DNA of 64,000 bases from Polaribacter sp. SA4-12 (GCF_002163675.1 NZ_CP019334.1:1958501-2022500); one strand, 5' to 3'. Counted from the stretch's first letter, positions 17,890 through 25,885 are shown. The notes: generated by a model not told the origin, from the sequence alone. Program-made: numbers and translations.

Positions 17890-18117
17890 TTATTTTTTAC
17901 TTAAAATTTTTTTTACACATATTGAAGTAGCTGTTGTTGCAACAATATTGTTTTGCTGTTGATTGGATACTGAATTTTGAATAGCAATAGAAAGTGAATT
18001 TGATGCAGTTTGATATAATGAACCCATAGCAATTGCTGATGCTTCACCGACTACTTGAATATTAGTTTGTGTTACCGAATCTGTTATTTGATCGTTTACC
18101 GATGTTGGAAATGCCAT
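17890..18117 (-). CDS. RebB-like R-body (killing trait) protein 1
   Basis: 75 residues, first gene of the four-gene reb operon. It shows the same blocks as the next gene: MAFPTSVNDQITDSVTQTN, AIAMGSLYQ and QNSVSNQQQ, ending in a Lys-rich tail with one Cys. The gap to the next gene is 30 bp. It is shorter than the ~105-115-residue RebA/RebB of Caedibacter but covers the whole conserved domain. Three AGGTGT repeats lie 65-113 bp upstream of its ATG. The neighbouring sigma factor could be the regulator; this is not proven. Confidence 0.88.
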   Translation of the reverse strand: MAFPTSVNDQITDSVTQTNIQVVGEASAIAMGSLYQTASNSLSIAIQNSVSNQQQNNIVATTATSICVKKILSKK

Positions 18118-18438
18118 ATGTTGTTATGTTTTTAGATTGAACTTTATAAATGTAAAAATTCTATTAATACTTTATCTAAAAACACCTTAAATTCAAGTAT
18201 TTACACCTATTAAATTGGTTAAAAACACCTATATAAAAAAAGGCAGTAAAGAAAAAAAATGAATTATTCGAATAGTAGCCTCGCTCCTATTCACTTTGAT
18301 TAAGTTTTATAGGAGAAACACAAACACCTCAACTATTAAAACAATTACTATTAGAAACGAAATAAAAATTTATTATCTAAATTAATGCATCTTTTTTGAT
18401 AACTTTAGGTCTATTAAGTGAACGTTAAAAATAACATC
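18118..18438. other. Divergent intergenic region with AGGTGT repeats
   Basis: 321 bp between the reb operon and the Cys-rich peptide/sigma factor genes, without any gene-like frame. On the plus strand ACACCT occurs at 18182-18187, 18203-18208 and 18225-18230, i.e. AGGTGT in the reb direction with spacings of 21 and 22 bp (two helical turns). The half nearer to the sigma factor is plain AT-rich sequence in which no clear promoter element was found. Confidence 0.5.
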
Positions 18439-18540
18439 ATGAAAAATAATAATTGTACCTGTAATTGTGACGGTTGTAAGACTGGTAATTGTGAGAATTG
18501 TACGTGTGAAAACTGTACATGTTCTACTTGTAATTGTTAG
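18439..18540 (+). CDS. Metallothionein-like cysteine-rich peptide
   Basis: A 33-residue frame (ATG 18439 to TAG 18538-18540) in which 11 residues are Cys, arranged as CxC and CxxC repeats (CTCNCDGC, CENCTCENCTC). The rest is Asn/Thr/Gly/Glu with no aromatic residue, which is the composition of metallothioneins, although it matches no bacterial SmtA-type pattern I know. The stop codon is 2 bp from the start of the sigma factor, so both are one unit. Binding of Cu, Zn or Cd is inference. Confidence 0.75.
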   Translation: MKNNNCTCNCDGCKTGNCENCTCENCTCSTCNC

Positions 18541-18542
18541 AA

Positions 18543-19082
18543 ATGACGACAAAACAAATCTGGAATTTATATTCTGATGATTTAAAACGATTTATTATCA
18601 GCAAAGTAAAAGATACTGCTATTGCTGATGATATTTTGCAGGATACTTTTATCAAAATTCATACAAAACTACATACATTAAAAGATGCCAATAAATTAAA
18701 ACCTTGGTGTTTTACAATAGCAAGAAACTCCATTTTAAATTATTGGAAATCTACAAATAAGACCTTTGAGATTGCTGATTTTGAAACAGAAACTGAAATC
18801 ACAGAAAATAAGCACACCGAAAAAGATTGTTTAAAAGGTATCTTAAATAACTTACCAAAAAAATATAGAGATCCTTTATTTCTCTCTGATATAAAAGGAC
18901 TGAAACAGCAAGAAGTTGCTCTGCAATTAAACCAAAGTTTACCAACTACAAAATCTCAAATACAACGTGCAAGAAAATTAATTGCACAAGGTTTTATGGA
19001 TTGTTGTGGTTTTGTATTAAATAAAGAAGGTAATTTGATTGGCGAAATTCAAGAAAAAGAAGATTGCAAAGTTTGTGAATAA
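18543..19082 (+). CDS. ECF-type RNA polymerase sigma factor, SigZ-like
   Basis: 179 residues with sigma region 2 (DDLKRFIISKVKDTAIADDILQ, given here as two parts around residues 14-35; then DTFIKIHTKL and PWCFTIARNSILNYW) and region 4 (LPKKYRDPLFLSDIKGL, QQEVALQLNQSLPTTKSQIQRA). Beyond region 4 it has the SigZ-type tail with MDCCGF and ends in CKVCE, giving four Cys that could sense metal or redox state. ATG 18543 is chosen; a TTG at 18534 would overlap the Cys-rich peptide. No anti-sigma factor follows. Its target could be its own operon or the divergent reb operon. Confidence 0.87.
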   Translation: MTTKQIWNLYSDDLKRFIISKVKDTAIADDILQDTFIKIHTKLHTLKDANKLKPWCFTIARNSILNYWKSTNKTFEIADFETETEITENKHTEKDCLKGILNNLPKKYRDPLFLSDIKGLKQQEVALQLNQSLPTTKSQIQRARKLIAQGFMDCCGFVLNKEGNLIGEIQEKEDCKVCE

Positions 19083-19111
19083 AACGTATTTTTTTCAAGA
19101 AAAGCTTAAAA

Positions 19112-19157
19112 AATAATTAGAAAAAGGGTTATAATAAAAACCCTTTTTCTAATTATT
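19112..19157. terminator. Bidirectional terminator between sigma factor and membrane protein genes
   Basis: A 17-bp perfect stem (19112-19128 with 19141-19157) that extends by two pairs towards the loop; A/T tracts on both sides. It lies between convergent genes. Confidence 0.75.
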
Positions 19158-19170
19158 ATAAATTTATTTT

Positions 19171-19860
19171 TTAAGATTTAGACTCAGGTAAATGGATACC
19201 TTGCTTTAATAATACAACTCCCATTACAAGTAACCATATCGCTTTAATATGAAATACAGGTTTGTAAATTTCATAATTATCTGGTATTGATAAAATAATA
19301 CCCATTGCGACAAAACCTAACAACATTGTAAACCAACCTAACCAAGTAGCTACTATGTTCCATTTAATAAAAGCGTAACCCAACAATACCAATCCTACAC
19401 CAGAGAAGATACGTCCAAAACGTACAAAACAAGTAACATACTGATTGGTAAATAATATATTATCTATAAACTCTGTAATTTCTGAGGCAGACATACCTGC
19501 TGTTTGCCCAACACCCCAAGCTCCAAAATTGTAAAAAAAGGCATTTGCAATAGCCAAAGTAAAAGTACCCACTATAATCATTCCTATTCCAGGAAATATA
19601 ACTACTCGATAAGGCTTCCCTGAAGTGATTGATAATAATGAGAACATAGAAATACCCATAGTTACCCATCCAAATATGTGAAATCTATACATCCAGATCC
19701 AATACCAAACATTTTCTCCTATTTTAGAAAAATCAGAAGCAACTATATATTCTCCTATATGATGAGGCGATAATGCCCAACCAAACCATAATAATACTGC
19801 TGCTAGGATAAATGCCCAACCAGTAAAATTGGTTTCGAAACTTTTTTTCATTACTCTCAT
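19171..19860 (-). CDS. Multi-pass membrane protein of unknown function
   Basis: 229 residues with six likely membrane helices (about 15-35, 55-80, 88-110, 145-165, 170-192, 200-218) and an aromatic, Trp-rich sequence. His residues in SPHHIG and YRFHIFGW and a Cys in QYVTCFVRFGR could bind a cofactor. No family is recognised. It is divergent from the sulfite oxidase operon and shares a symmetric operator with it (19885-19956), so it probably acts in the same process. The start may be ATG 19860 or ATG 19851. Confidence 0.75.
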   Translation of the reverse strand: MRVMKKSFETNFTGWAFILAAVLLWFGWALSPHHIGEYIVASDFSKIGENVWYWIWMYRFHIFGWVTMGISMFSLLSITSGKPYRVVIFPGIGMIIVGTFTLAIANAFFYNFGAWGVGQTAGMSASEITEFIDNILFTNQYVTCFVRFGRIFSGVGLVLLGYAFIKWNIVATWLGWFTMLLGFVAMGIILSIPDNYEIYKPVFHIKAIWLLVMGVVLLKQGIHLPESKS

Positions 19861-19884
19861 AATTATTATATTTATTTAGCTTTA

Positions 19885-19956
19885 CAATTTAAAAAAACAT
19901 ATTCTCTTTCTATGTAACATAAGTTACACATAGTCAACATCTTTAATTGTAACTTG
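19885..19956. promoter_or_regulatory. Symmetric divergent promoter with Crp/Fnr-type palindrome
   Basis: The perfect dyad TGTAAC-N4-GTTACA lies at 19913-19928 (centre 19920.5). A TAAATTG on the minus strand (19891-19885) and a TAACTTG on the plus strand (19950-19956) both have their G 35.5 bp from the centre. The layout fits one Crp/Fnr-family dimer activating both directions from about -41.5. Confidence 0.55.
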
Positions 19957-19992
19957 TGTAAATATTTTATATAAACTTATAATTTCATCATT

Positions 19993-21213
19993 TTGAAAAG
20001 AAGATCTTTTATAAAAAAAACAGTGCTAAGCTCATTCACTGCAATTATAGGAACAGAACTCGTTTTTGGTTCTAATATGCTTAATGGTTATACTCCTTTA
20101 GCAATTCAAGAACCAGATCCTTTTAAAATGTTTGGTAAGAACAAAGAAATGATTGTCTTAAATGACAAACCTTGGAATATTGAAGCTCAAGCTCATTTGT
20201 TAGATGATAAAATTACGCCTAACTCAAAAATATTTATTAGAAACAATGGCTTGACTCCTGAAAAAATTAACCCAAAAGATTGGACACTAATTATTGATGG
20301 AGAATCTGTTGCAACTAAAAAAACATACACACTTAATGATTTAAAATCAAAATTTAAACACCATACGTATCAATTAACATTAGAATGTGGTGGTAATGGT
20401 AGAAGTGAATTTGATCCGCCTGCAAAAGGAAATCAATGGACTATTGGTGCTGTACATTGTGCATCTTGGACTGGTGTTCGTTTAAAAGATGTACTAGAAG
20501 ATGCAGGTATAAAAGATGATGCTGTATATGTAGGATACCATGCTGCAGACACTCATTTAAGTGGGGATCCAAGTAAAGAACCAATATCTAGAGGTTGTCC
20601 AATGCCAAAAGCACTGCAAGATGAAACTATTTTAGCTTTTGAAATGAACGGCAAAGATATTCCGCTAATTCACGGATATCCTTTACGTTTAGTTGCCGGT
20701 GGTTGGCCAGCATCCGTTTCTGGTAAATGGGTAAATAGAATTAGTATTCGAAATAAAATTCATGATGGTACAAAAATGACAGGGACTGCTTATCGCATTC
20801 CATGTAACCCTGTTGCTCCAGGTGAAAAAGTAAAAGATGAAGATATGTGCATTATAGAATCTATGCCTGTAAAGTCGTTAATTACATACCCTAAAACAGG
20901 AGCTACAATAGATAATGGAAGAAAACTAAAAATTAGAGGTCATGCTTGGGCAGGAGAATTGGAAGTTGCAAAAATGGAATATTCGATAGATTTTGGGTCT
21001 ACCTGGACTACATGTTCTATTGAAAGCCCAGTAAATAGATTAGCGTGGCAACATTTTTCTGCTTCAATAGATTTCCCTAAAACAGGATATTACGAGGTAT
21101 GGGCAAGAGCTACAGATACAAATAATGTTGCACAACCTATGTTATTACCTGGTTGGAATCCTAAAGGATATTTAAATAATGCATGTCATAGAATTGCAGT
21201 AAAAGTTATCTAA
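19993..21213 (+). CDS. Periplasmic sulfite oxidase, molybdopterin subunit
   Basis: 406 residues starting with TTG at 19993. A twin-arginine signal is plain (KRRSFIKKTVLSS), as expected for a cofactor-loaded export substrate. The oxidoreductase molybdopterin domain (about 60-270) has the Mo-ligating Cys in LECGGNGR, the substrate pocket GCPMPKAL and PLRLVAGGWPASVSGKWV; the Mo-co dimerisation domain follows (about 285-406). It oxidises sulfite to sulfate in the periplasm or a similar sulfur substrate. The next gene encodes a cytochrome c that can take the electrons (SorAB-like arrangement). Confidence 0.9.
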   Translation: MKRRSFIKKTVLSSFTAIIGTELVFGSNMLNGYTPLAIQEPDPFKMFGKNKEMIVLNDKPWNIEAQAHLLDDKITPNSKIFIRNNGLTPEKINPKDWTLIIDGESVATKKTYTLNDLKSKFKHHTYQLTLECGGNGRSEFDPPAKGNQWTIGAVHCASWTGVRLKDVLEDAGIKDDAVYVGYHAADTHLSGDPSKEPISRGCPMPKALQDETILAFEMNGKDIPLIHGYPLRLVAGGWPASVSGKWVNRISIRNKIHDGTKMTGTAYRIPCNPVAPGEKVKDEDMCIIESMPVKSLITYPKTGATIDNGRKLKIRGHAWAGELEVAKMEYSIDFGSTWTTCSIESPVNRLAWQHFSASIDFPKTGYYEVWARATDTNNVAQPMLLPGWNPKGYLNNACHRIAVKVI

Positions 21214-21686
21214 TGACAGAGGATAAAGAGTTTTTAGAAAAAATTAAAAAAGCAAAAAAAACGGCTTATTATGCTATCTTTTTTTCTTTAATAGCTTCTG
21301 TCTTACTTCTTTTCGCTGTATTTAATCCTTCATTATCTGTTTTTGAAAATAAAAATTCAGATCTGGTTTATAATGATATTGAAGAAGATGATGATAAAAT
21401 TGAAAATGGTATTCATCTAAGAACAGGTTTAGTTGATGCAGAAGGGTTAATGACTGTAGTTAACAATTGTACGAATTGTCATTCTGCAAAATTAGTAACG
21501 CAAAACAGAATGAATGCTGAACGCTGGAATGAAACAATTAAGTGGATGCAGAAGACTCAAAACCTCTGGGATTTGGGCGAAAATCAAAAAGTTATTGTAA
21601 ACTATTTGGTTGTAAATTACCCTCCTATAGCTAAAGGAAGGCGTATGATTTTAAAAGATATTGATTGGTATAAATTAGAAAATTAA
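21213..21686 (+). CDS. Membrane-anchored monoheme cytochrome c, SorB-like
   Basis: 157 residues: an N-terminal cytoplasmic Lys-rich stretch, one membrane helix at residues ~18-40 and a periplasmic domain with a single heme site NNCTNCHS around residue 90; the likely distal Met is in MTVVNN or in WMQKTQN. The ATG overlaps the stop of the sulfite oxidase gene by one base. It probably accepts electrons from the molybdenum subunit and hands them to the respiratory chain. Confidence 0.85.
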   Translation: MTEDKEFLEKIKKAKKTAYYAIFFSLIASVLLLFAVFNPSLSVFENKNSDLVYNDIEEDDDKIENGIHLRTGLVDAEGLMTVVNNCTNCHSAKLVTQNRMNAERWNETIKWMQKTQNLWDLGENQKVIVNYLVVNYPPIAKGRRMILKDIDWYKLEN

Positions 21687-21697
21687 AAATTAAAAAA

Positions 21698-22573
21698 ATG
21701 GAAAAATATTTAGACGCATTTATAAACGCATTTTCTGGAACAGTAGACTGGACTTGGAAATCTATAATTTTTGAAGTGCCTTGGTACACAAATTACTTTT
21801 GGGGACTTATTGTTATTTCTCTTTTTGTTTGGGGATTAGAAATAGCTTTTCCTTGGAGAAAAGAACAATCTATATTTAGACGCGATTTTTGGTTGGATGC
21901 ATTTTATATGTTTTTCAATTTTTTCATTTTCTCAATTGTAATTAGCGGAGTTTATGAAGTATTAGGATTGTTGTTTGGTGAGTTTAACATTACGGCAAAA
22001 AGTTTTGCACTTATAGACATATCACATTGGGCTCCTTGGCTACAGTTACTTGTTTTCTTTATAGTTCTCGATTTTGTTCAGTGGTTTACACATGTATTAT
22101 TACATAAATATTCTTTCTTATGGAAATTCCACAAAGTACATCATAGTGTAAAAGAAATGGGGTTTGCTGCACATTTAAGATACCATTGGATGGAAAATAT
22201 CTTTTACAAACCATTAAAAACTTTTGGAGTAATGCTTCTTGGTGGTTTTGAGCCTGAACAAGCATATATAGTTCACTTTATTGCTATTACCATTGGTCAT
22301 TTTAATCATTCTAACATAAAAATTACATGGGGAATTTTTAAATATGTAATAAACAATCCTGTGATGCATTTATATCATCATGCTTATGTACTTCCAAAAG
22401 GAAAATATGGTATGAATTACGGAATTAGCTTAAGCCTTTGGGATTATATTTTTAAAACAGATTACATTCCTGAAGATAGTGGAAAAGTAGAAATCGGTTT
22501 TAGAGGTGATGATAAATTTCCTACCGATTTTATACATCAAAACTTATATGGATTTAAAAAAGGACAGAAATAA
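21698..22573 (+). CDS. Fatty acid hydroxylase/sterol desaturase superfamily membrane protein
   Basis: 291 residues with about four membrane helices and the di-iron His motifs of the superfamily: HVLLH, FHKVHHS, then HLRYH and finally HLYHHAY. Members hydroxylate or desaturate lipids. It begins 11 bp after the cytochrome gene and so is probably the third gene of the sulfite oxidase operon; why a lipid-modifying enzyme is there is unknown. ATG 21698 gives a soluble N-terminal amphipathic part before the first helix. Confidence 0.87.
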   Translation: MEKYLDAFINAFSGTVDWTWKSIIFEVPWYTNYFWGLIVISLFVWGLEIAFPWRKEQSIFRRDFWLDAFYMFFNFFIFSIVISGVYEVLGLLFGEFNITAKSFALIDISHWAPWLQLLVFFIVLDFVQWFTHVLLHKYSFLWKFHKVHHSVKEMGFAAHLRYHWMENIFYKPLKTFGVMLLGGFEPEQAYIVHFIAITIGHFNHSNIKITWGIFKYVINNPVMHLYHHAYVLPKGKYGMNYGISLSLWDYIFKTDYIPEDSGKVEIGFRGDDKFPTDFIHQNLYGFKKGQK

Positions 22574-22611
22574 ATAAAAACTTCAAATAAACTATTTTCG
22601 TTTATTGAATA

Positions 22612-22656
22612 CATAAACCGTTTACAATATCCCTTGGGTATTTTAAACGGTTTATG
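22612..22656 (+). terminator. Hairpin after the hydroxylase gene
   Basis: A 13-bp stem (22612-22624 with 22644-22656) encloses a second smaller near-palindrome. There is no clear T-run, so the stem may protect the 3' end or bind a protein rather than terminate by itself. Confidence 0.45.
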
Positions 22657-22683
22657 CATTTATAAGTATTATTTCTCTTTTTT

Positions 22684-22708
22684 GTCATTCCTGAGAAAGC
22701 AGGAATCT
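22684..22708. repeat. REP-like short palindromic repeat
   Basis: ATTCCTG-N6-CAGGAAT (22687-22706) flanked by TGTC and CT resembles the short dispersed palindromes that I know from many bacterial genomes, flavobacteria included. Another element of this class is probably at 42786-42820. Confidence 0.5.
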
Positions 22709-22751
22709 ATTTCACTTTAATTTAATTACTTTTATCTTTTAAATATTTAAG

Positions 22752-23573
22752 GTGAAAAATAAAACTCTTATCAGTAAAGAATTAGACGATTTTTACAACA
22801 AAGCTTCAGAAGAAACTAGACTCGAAAAAGGAATGGGGATTTTTGAATTTGAACGAATAAAAGATCTTATACAACAACATATTTCAAAACCAAATAGCAC
22901 AATTATTGATGTTGGTGGAGGAACAGGAAAATACTCTGAGTGGTTATCAAAAAACAATCACACAGTACATTTAGTTGAGCCTGTTTTAAAACATATTAAA
23001 CTTGCTAAAAAAAGAGCTAAAAAACTCAAAAAACCTTTTTCCGTTGCTATTGGTGAAGCTACAAAACTGCCTTTTAAAGATAATACTGCCGACTTGGTAA
23101 TTTTACACGGACCTTTATATCATTTACAAAAAAGAGAAGATAGAGTTGCTGCAATTATTGAAGCAAAAAGAGTACTTAAAAAAGGCGGGATTATTTTAGG
23201 TTTTGCAATTAATGCAACAGCTTCTACAGTGGTTGGTTTAATGAATGGAATGATACATGCAAACTCATTTTTTGACATGTGTAAAGAAGAACTCACTACA
23301 GGAATTCATAATGCTCCTAAAGATTTTCCTTTTTTACTAGCAGATGCTTTTTATCATAAACCAGAAGGTTTAAAATCTGAATTTCTAGAGCAAAACCTCA
23401 ACTTTATAAATCTTTTTGCTGTTGAAGGAATGATTTGGTTAGACAACGAATATTTTGCAAATATGTTAGATAAAAAGAAGTCAAAAACATTAAAGGCTTT
23501 GCAAAATCTGACACAAAACGATGAGTACTTATTGCCTTTTAGTCCTCATATGATGATTGCTGTAAAAAAGTAA
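22752..23573 (+). CDS. Class I SAM-dependent methyltransferase
   Basis: 273 residues starting at GTG 22752. The SAM-binding motif IIDVGGGTGKYSEWL is near residue 50, followed by LVEP, GEATKLPFKDNTADLVI and the post-motif GPLYHLQKREDR; the C-terminal part is a helical cap. It fits the UbiE/Methyltransf_11 group; the substrate is unknown. A single gene, 42 bp ahead of the FAD monooxygenase. Confidence 0.82.
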   Translation: MKNKTLISKELDDFYNKASEETRLEKGMGIFEFERIKDLIQQHISKPNSTIIDVGGGTGKYSEWLSKNNHTVHLVEPVLKHIKLAKKRAKKLKKPFSVAIGEATKLPFKDNTADLVILHGPLYHLQKREDRVAAIIEAKRVLKKGGIILGFAINATASTVVGLMNGMIHANSFFDMCKEELTTGIHNAPKDFPFLLADAFYHKPEGLKSEFLEQNLNFINLFAVEGMIWLDNEYFANMLDKKKSKTLKALQNLTQNDEYLLPFSPHMMIAVKK

Positions 23574-23615
23574 TTTAGTTTCTTTAAAGCAATAAAATTA
23601 ATAAAGAAAAGCTCG

Positions 23616-25070
23616 ATGGAAAAGGTAGATAATAAAGACAAAAATTGGGTTATTTGCCAAAGTTGTAAAGGTAATGGTAAAAGAAAAAAGAGCATTCGAA
23701 AGAAAACGCGACTCAACTACCAAGCAGCATTAGAACAGTATGAAAAAACAAATTGCGAAGGAAATGCTCCTGTACAACCTAAAGGGCAAATATATACATG
23801 CTTAAACTGTAAAGGATCTGGTTTGGTTAGTTCTGATAACCATACTTTATCTGACAAAGAAAACTATCCACATGTTGCTATTATTGGCGGTGGAATTGGA
23901 GGAACTGCACTTGCTGTTGCTTGTTTACATCGTGGAATTCCATTTACTCTTTATGAACGAGATAGCGGATTTGAAGCTAGATCTCAAGGCTATGGACTTA
24001 CTTTACAACAAGCAAGTAAATCCCTTAATGGATTTGGAATTCTCTCTTTAAAAAAAGGTGTGACTTCAACAAAACACGTAGTTCATACAACTGATGGAAA
24101 AATAATTGGAGAATGGGGAATCAGAAAATGGGGAAGATCAGACACTAAGTCATCACCAAAAAGAAAAAACGTACACATTGCAAGACAATCTTTACGCTTA
24201 GCTTTATTAGAACAACTCAATGGTCATGATTCTATAAAATGGGGACATCAATTATTAGGTTATAAAGAATCCGAAGAAGGTGTAATACTAAATTTTGAAG
24301 TCAATAAGGAAATAAAAAGCACAAAAGCAGATCTTGTTGTTGGAGCAGATGGAATTCGAAGTACAGTTCGTAAACAACTAATTGGAGAAGAAACAACTCC
24401 ATTACGTTACTTAAGTTGTATTGCTATTTTAGGAATTTGTCCTTTGGATAATCTAAAGAATATTGAAAGTTCTTTATTGGATGCTGCTACCGTATTTCAA
24501 ACAGCAAACGGGAATGAACGAATCTATATAATGCCATACGATTCAGAAACAGTAATGTGGCAACTTAGCTTTCCTTTATCAGAAGAAGAAGCAAAAGAAT
24601 TAAGTGCAAAAGGTACAAAAGCATTAAAAGAAGAATCATGTAAAAGAACTCTGTGGCACAATCCTATTCCTCAAATTGTAGAAGCGACTCCAGAAACTTT
24701 AATTTCTGGTTATCCCGTTTATGACAGACAATTATTAGATGCTGATTTATTAAAAAAAGGGACTAAAGTCACGCTGATTGGAGATGCTGCACACCCGATG
24801 AGCCCGTTTAAAGGTCAAGGTGCAAATCAAGCTTTGTTGGATGCATTATCATTGGCTAGAGGAATATATAAAGGATGTAAACCTTTATCTCAATGGAAAG
24901 AAATAGGAATAAGAAAAAGTATATTAACTGAGTTTGAATCTGAAATGATAGAACGAAGTGCTTCCAAAGTAAAGGGTTCTGCTGAAGCTGCTGAATTATT
25001 ACATTCCGAAATTGTACTTTATGAAGGTGATGGACCTAGAGGTAAACATCGAAAGAAAAAAGATATCTAA
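23616..25070 (+). CDS. FAD-dependent monooxygenase with N-terminal DnaJ-like zinc ribbon
   Basis: 484 residues. The first 75 hold two CxxCxGxG motifs (CQSCKGNG at 14, CLNCKGSG at 62) as in the zinc centre of DnaJ, with a Lys/Arg-rich insert. From residue ~88 comes a PHBH-type flavoprotein: GGGIGGTALAVAC for ADP binding, LVVGADGIRSTVRKQL, and GDAAHPMSPFKGQGANQALL near residue 395. Such enzymes hydroxylate aromatic or polycyclic compounds with NAD(P)H. The zinc module is not part of the classical enzyme and may be for partner or nucleic acid binding. Confidence 0.87.
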   Translation: MEKVDNKDKNWVICQSCKGNGKRKKSIRKKTRLNYQAALEQYEKTNCEGNAPVQPKGQIYTCLNCKGSGLVSSDNHTLSDKENYPHVAIIGGGIGGTALAVACLHRGIPFTLYERDSGFEARSQGYGLTLQQASKSLNGFGILSLKKGVTSTKHVVHTTDGKIIGEWGIRKWGRSDTKSSPKRKNVHIARQSLRLALLEQLNGHDSIKWGHQLLGYKESEEGVILNFEVNKEIKSTKADLVVGADGIRSTVRKQLIGEETTPLRYLSCIAILGICPLDNLKNIESSLLDAATVFQTANGNERIYIMPYDSETVMWQLSFPLSEEEAKELSAKGTKALKEESCKRTLWHNPIPQIVEATPETLISGYPVYDRQLLDADLLKKGTKVTLIGDAAHPMSPFKGQGANQALLDALSLARGIYKGCKPLSQWKEIGIRKSILTEFESEMIERSASKVKGSAEAAELLHSEIVLYEGDGPRGKHRKKKDI

Positions 25071-25110
25071 TATTGAAGGTTTAGTACTCAATTGATAATA
25101 TCTATTAAAA

Positions 25111-25150
25111 AAACAGTCTTATAAATTCTTAATTATTAGACTGTTCTATT
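25111..25150 (+). terminator. Terminator hairpin after the FAD monooxygenase
   Basis: AACAGTCT...AGACTGTT stem (about 25112-25124 with 25133-25145, one mismatch) with a T-rich stretch behind it. Confidence 0.6.
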
Positions 25151-25263
25151 TTTCTGATTTAACTTTCCGTTGCTCATATTCAAATTACCACTCATCATAT
25201 TTTCAAATATTAAAGCTATTCTCTTATTTACATTTACAGTATCATCTTAAAACCTACAACATT

Positions 25264-25341
25264 ATGATCTTTATAGTAAAAGCAGCATTAGAGTTAGTTA
25301 AAATAGTAGTTGAGTTAGTTATTCTATTAGTATTGGGATAA
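25264..25341 (+). CDS. Tiny hydrophobic peptide (25 residues)
   Basis: ATG 25264 to TAA 25339-25341 encodes one membrane-spanning helix built from Val, Leu, Ile and Ala with two Lys and two Glu. It lies 19 bp before the next membrane protein gene. Size and composition resemble small membrane-acting peptides (regulators or type I toxin-like), but a chance frame cannot be excluded. Confidence 0.35.
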   Translation: MIFIVKAALELVKIVVELVILLVLG

Positions 25342-25360
25342 ATCAATTAAAAATAATAGT

Positions 25361-25822
25361 ATGAGAAAAGAAGAAAATAATCCAATATCAAAATTCAAGC
25401 ACATGTTAAAAGGTTCTTCCACAGCAAGAAACTTATCATTCATTTATGTGCTTCTATCACTTTTGTTAGCATTTAAAATGAGAGCAGAATTAGAATATGT
25501 TGTTCCTTTAATAATCGGAGCATTATTAATAATTTGGTACACCTTAACGCATTTGTCATTAAAAAATATCAACCTAAAAGAAGGGAATTTAAAAAGTCAA
25601 TTTAACAAGTATCAATCGAATATTTTAAAACGAGAAAAGTACGAATCAACAATATACTTCATTTGGCTACTTACCATTATTCCAGCTTATCTAGTTGATA
25701 AAGAAATTACAACATTTACTGTTTTAAAGTACATGATAATCTTATTTATAATTTTCGCTTTTGGAAATAACATGTTCAAAAAAGTTAAAAACAGATTTAA
25801 AAGAATTAGAACTACAAATTAA
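25361..25822 (+). CDS. Small membrane protein of unknown function
   Basis: 153 residues with two pairs of membrane helices (about 24-38 and 44-65; 98-112 and 122-140) separated by a charged segment of about 30 residues. It ends with a very basic tail (KKVKNRFKRIR). No family is recognised. It lies 63 bp ahead of a LytS-like sensor kinase and could be part of that signalling unit. Confidence 0.65.
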   Translation: MRKEENNPISKFKHMLKGSSTARNLSFIYVLLSLLLAFKMRAELEYVVPLIIGALLIIWYTLTHLSLKNINLKEGNLKSQFNKYQSNILKREKYESTIYFIWLLTIIPAYLVDKEITTFTVLKYMIILFIIFAFGNNMFKKVKNRFKRIRTTN

Positions 25823-25885
25823 TAATTTGGAAGCAAATAATCTTGAATTTTAAATTGTAAGTTTGACAATTATAACTAATAATAA

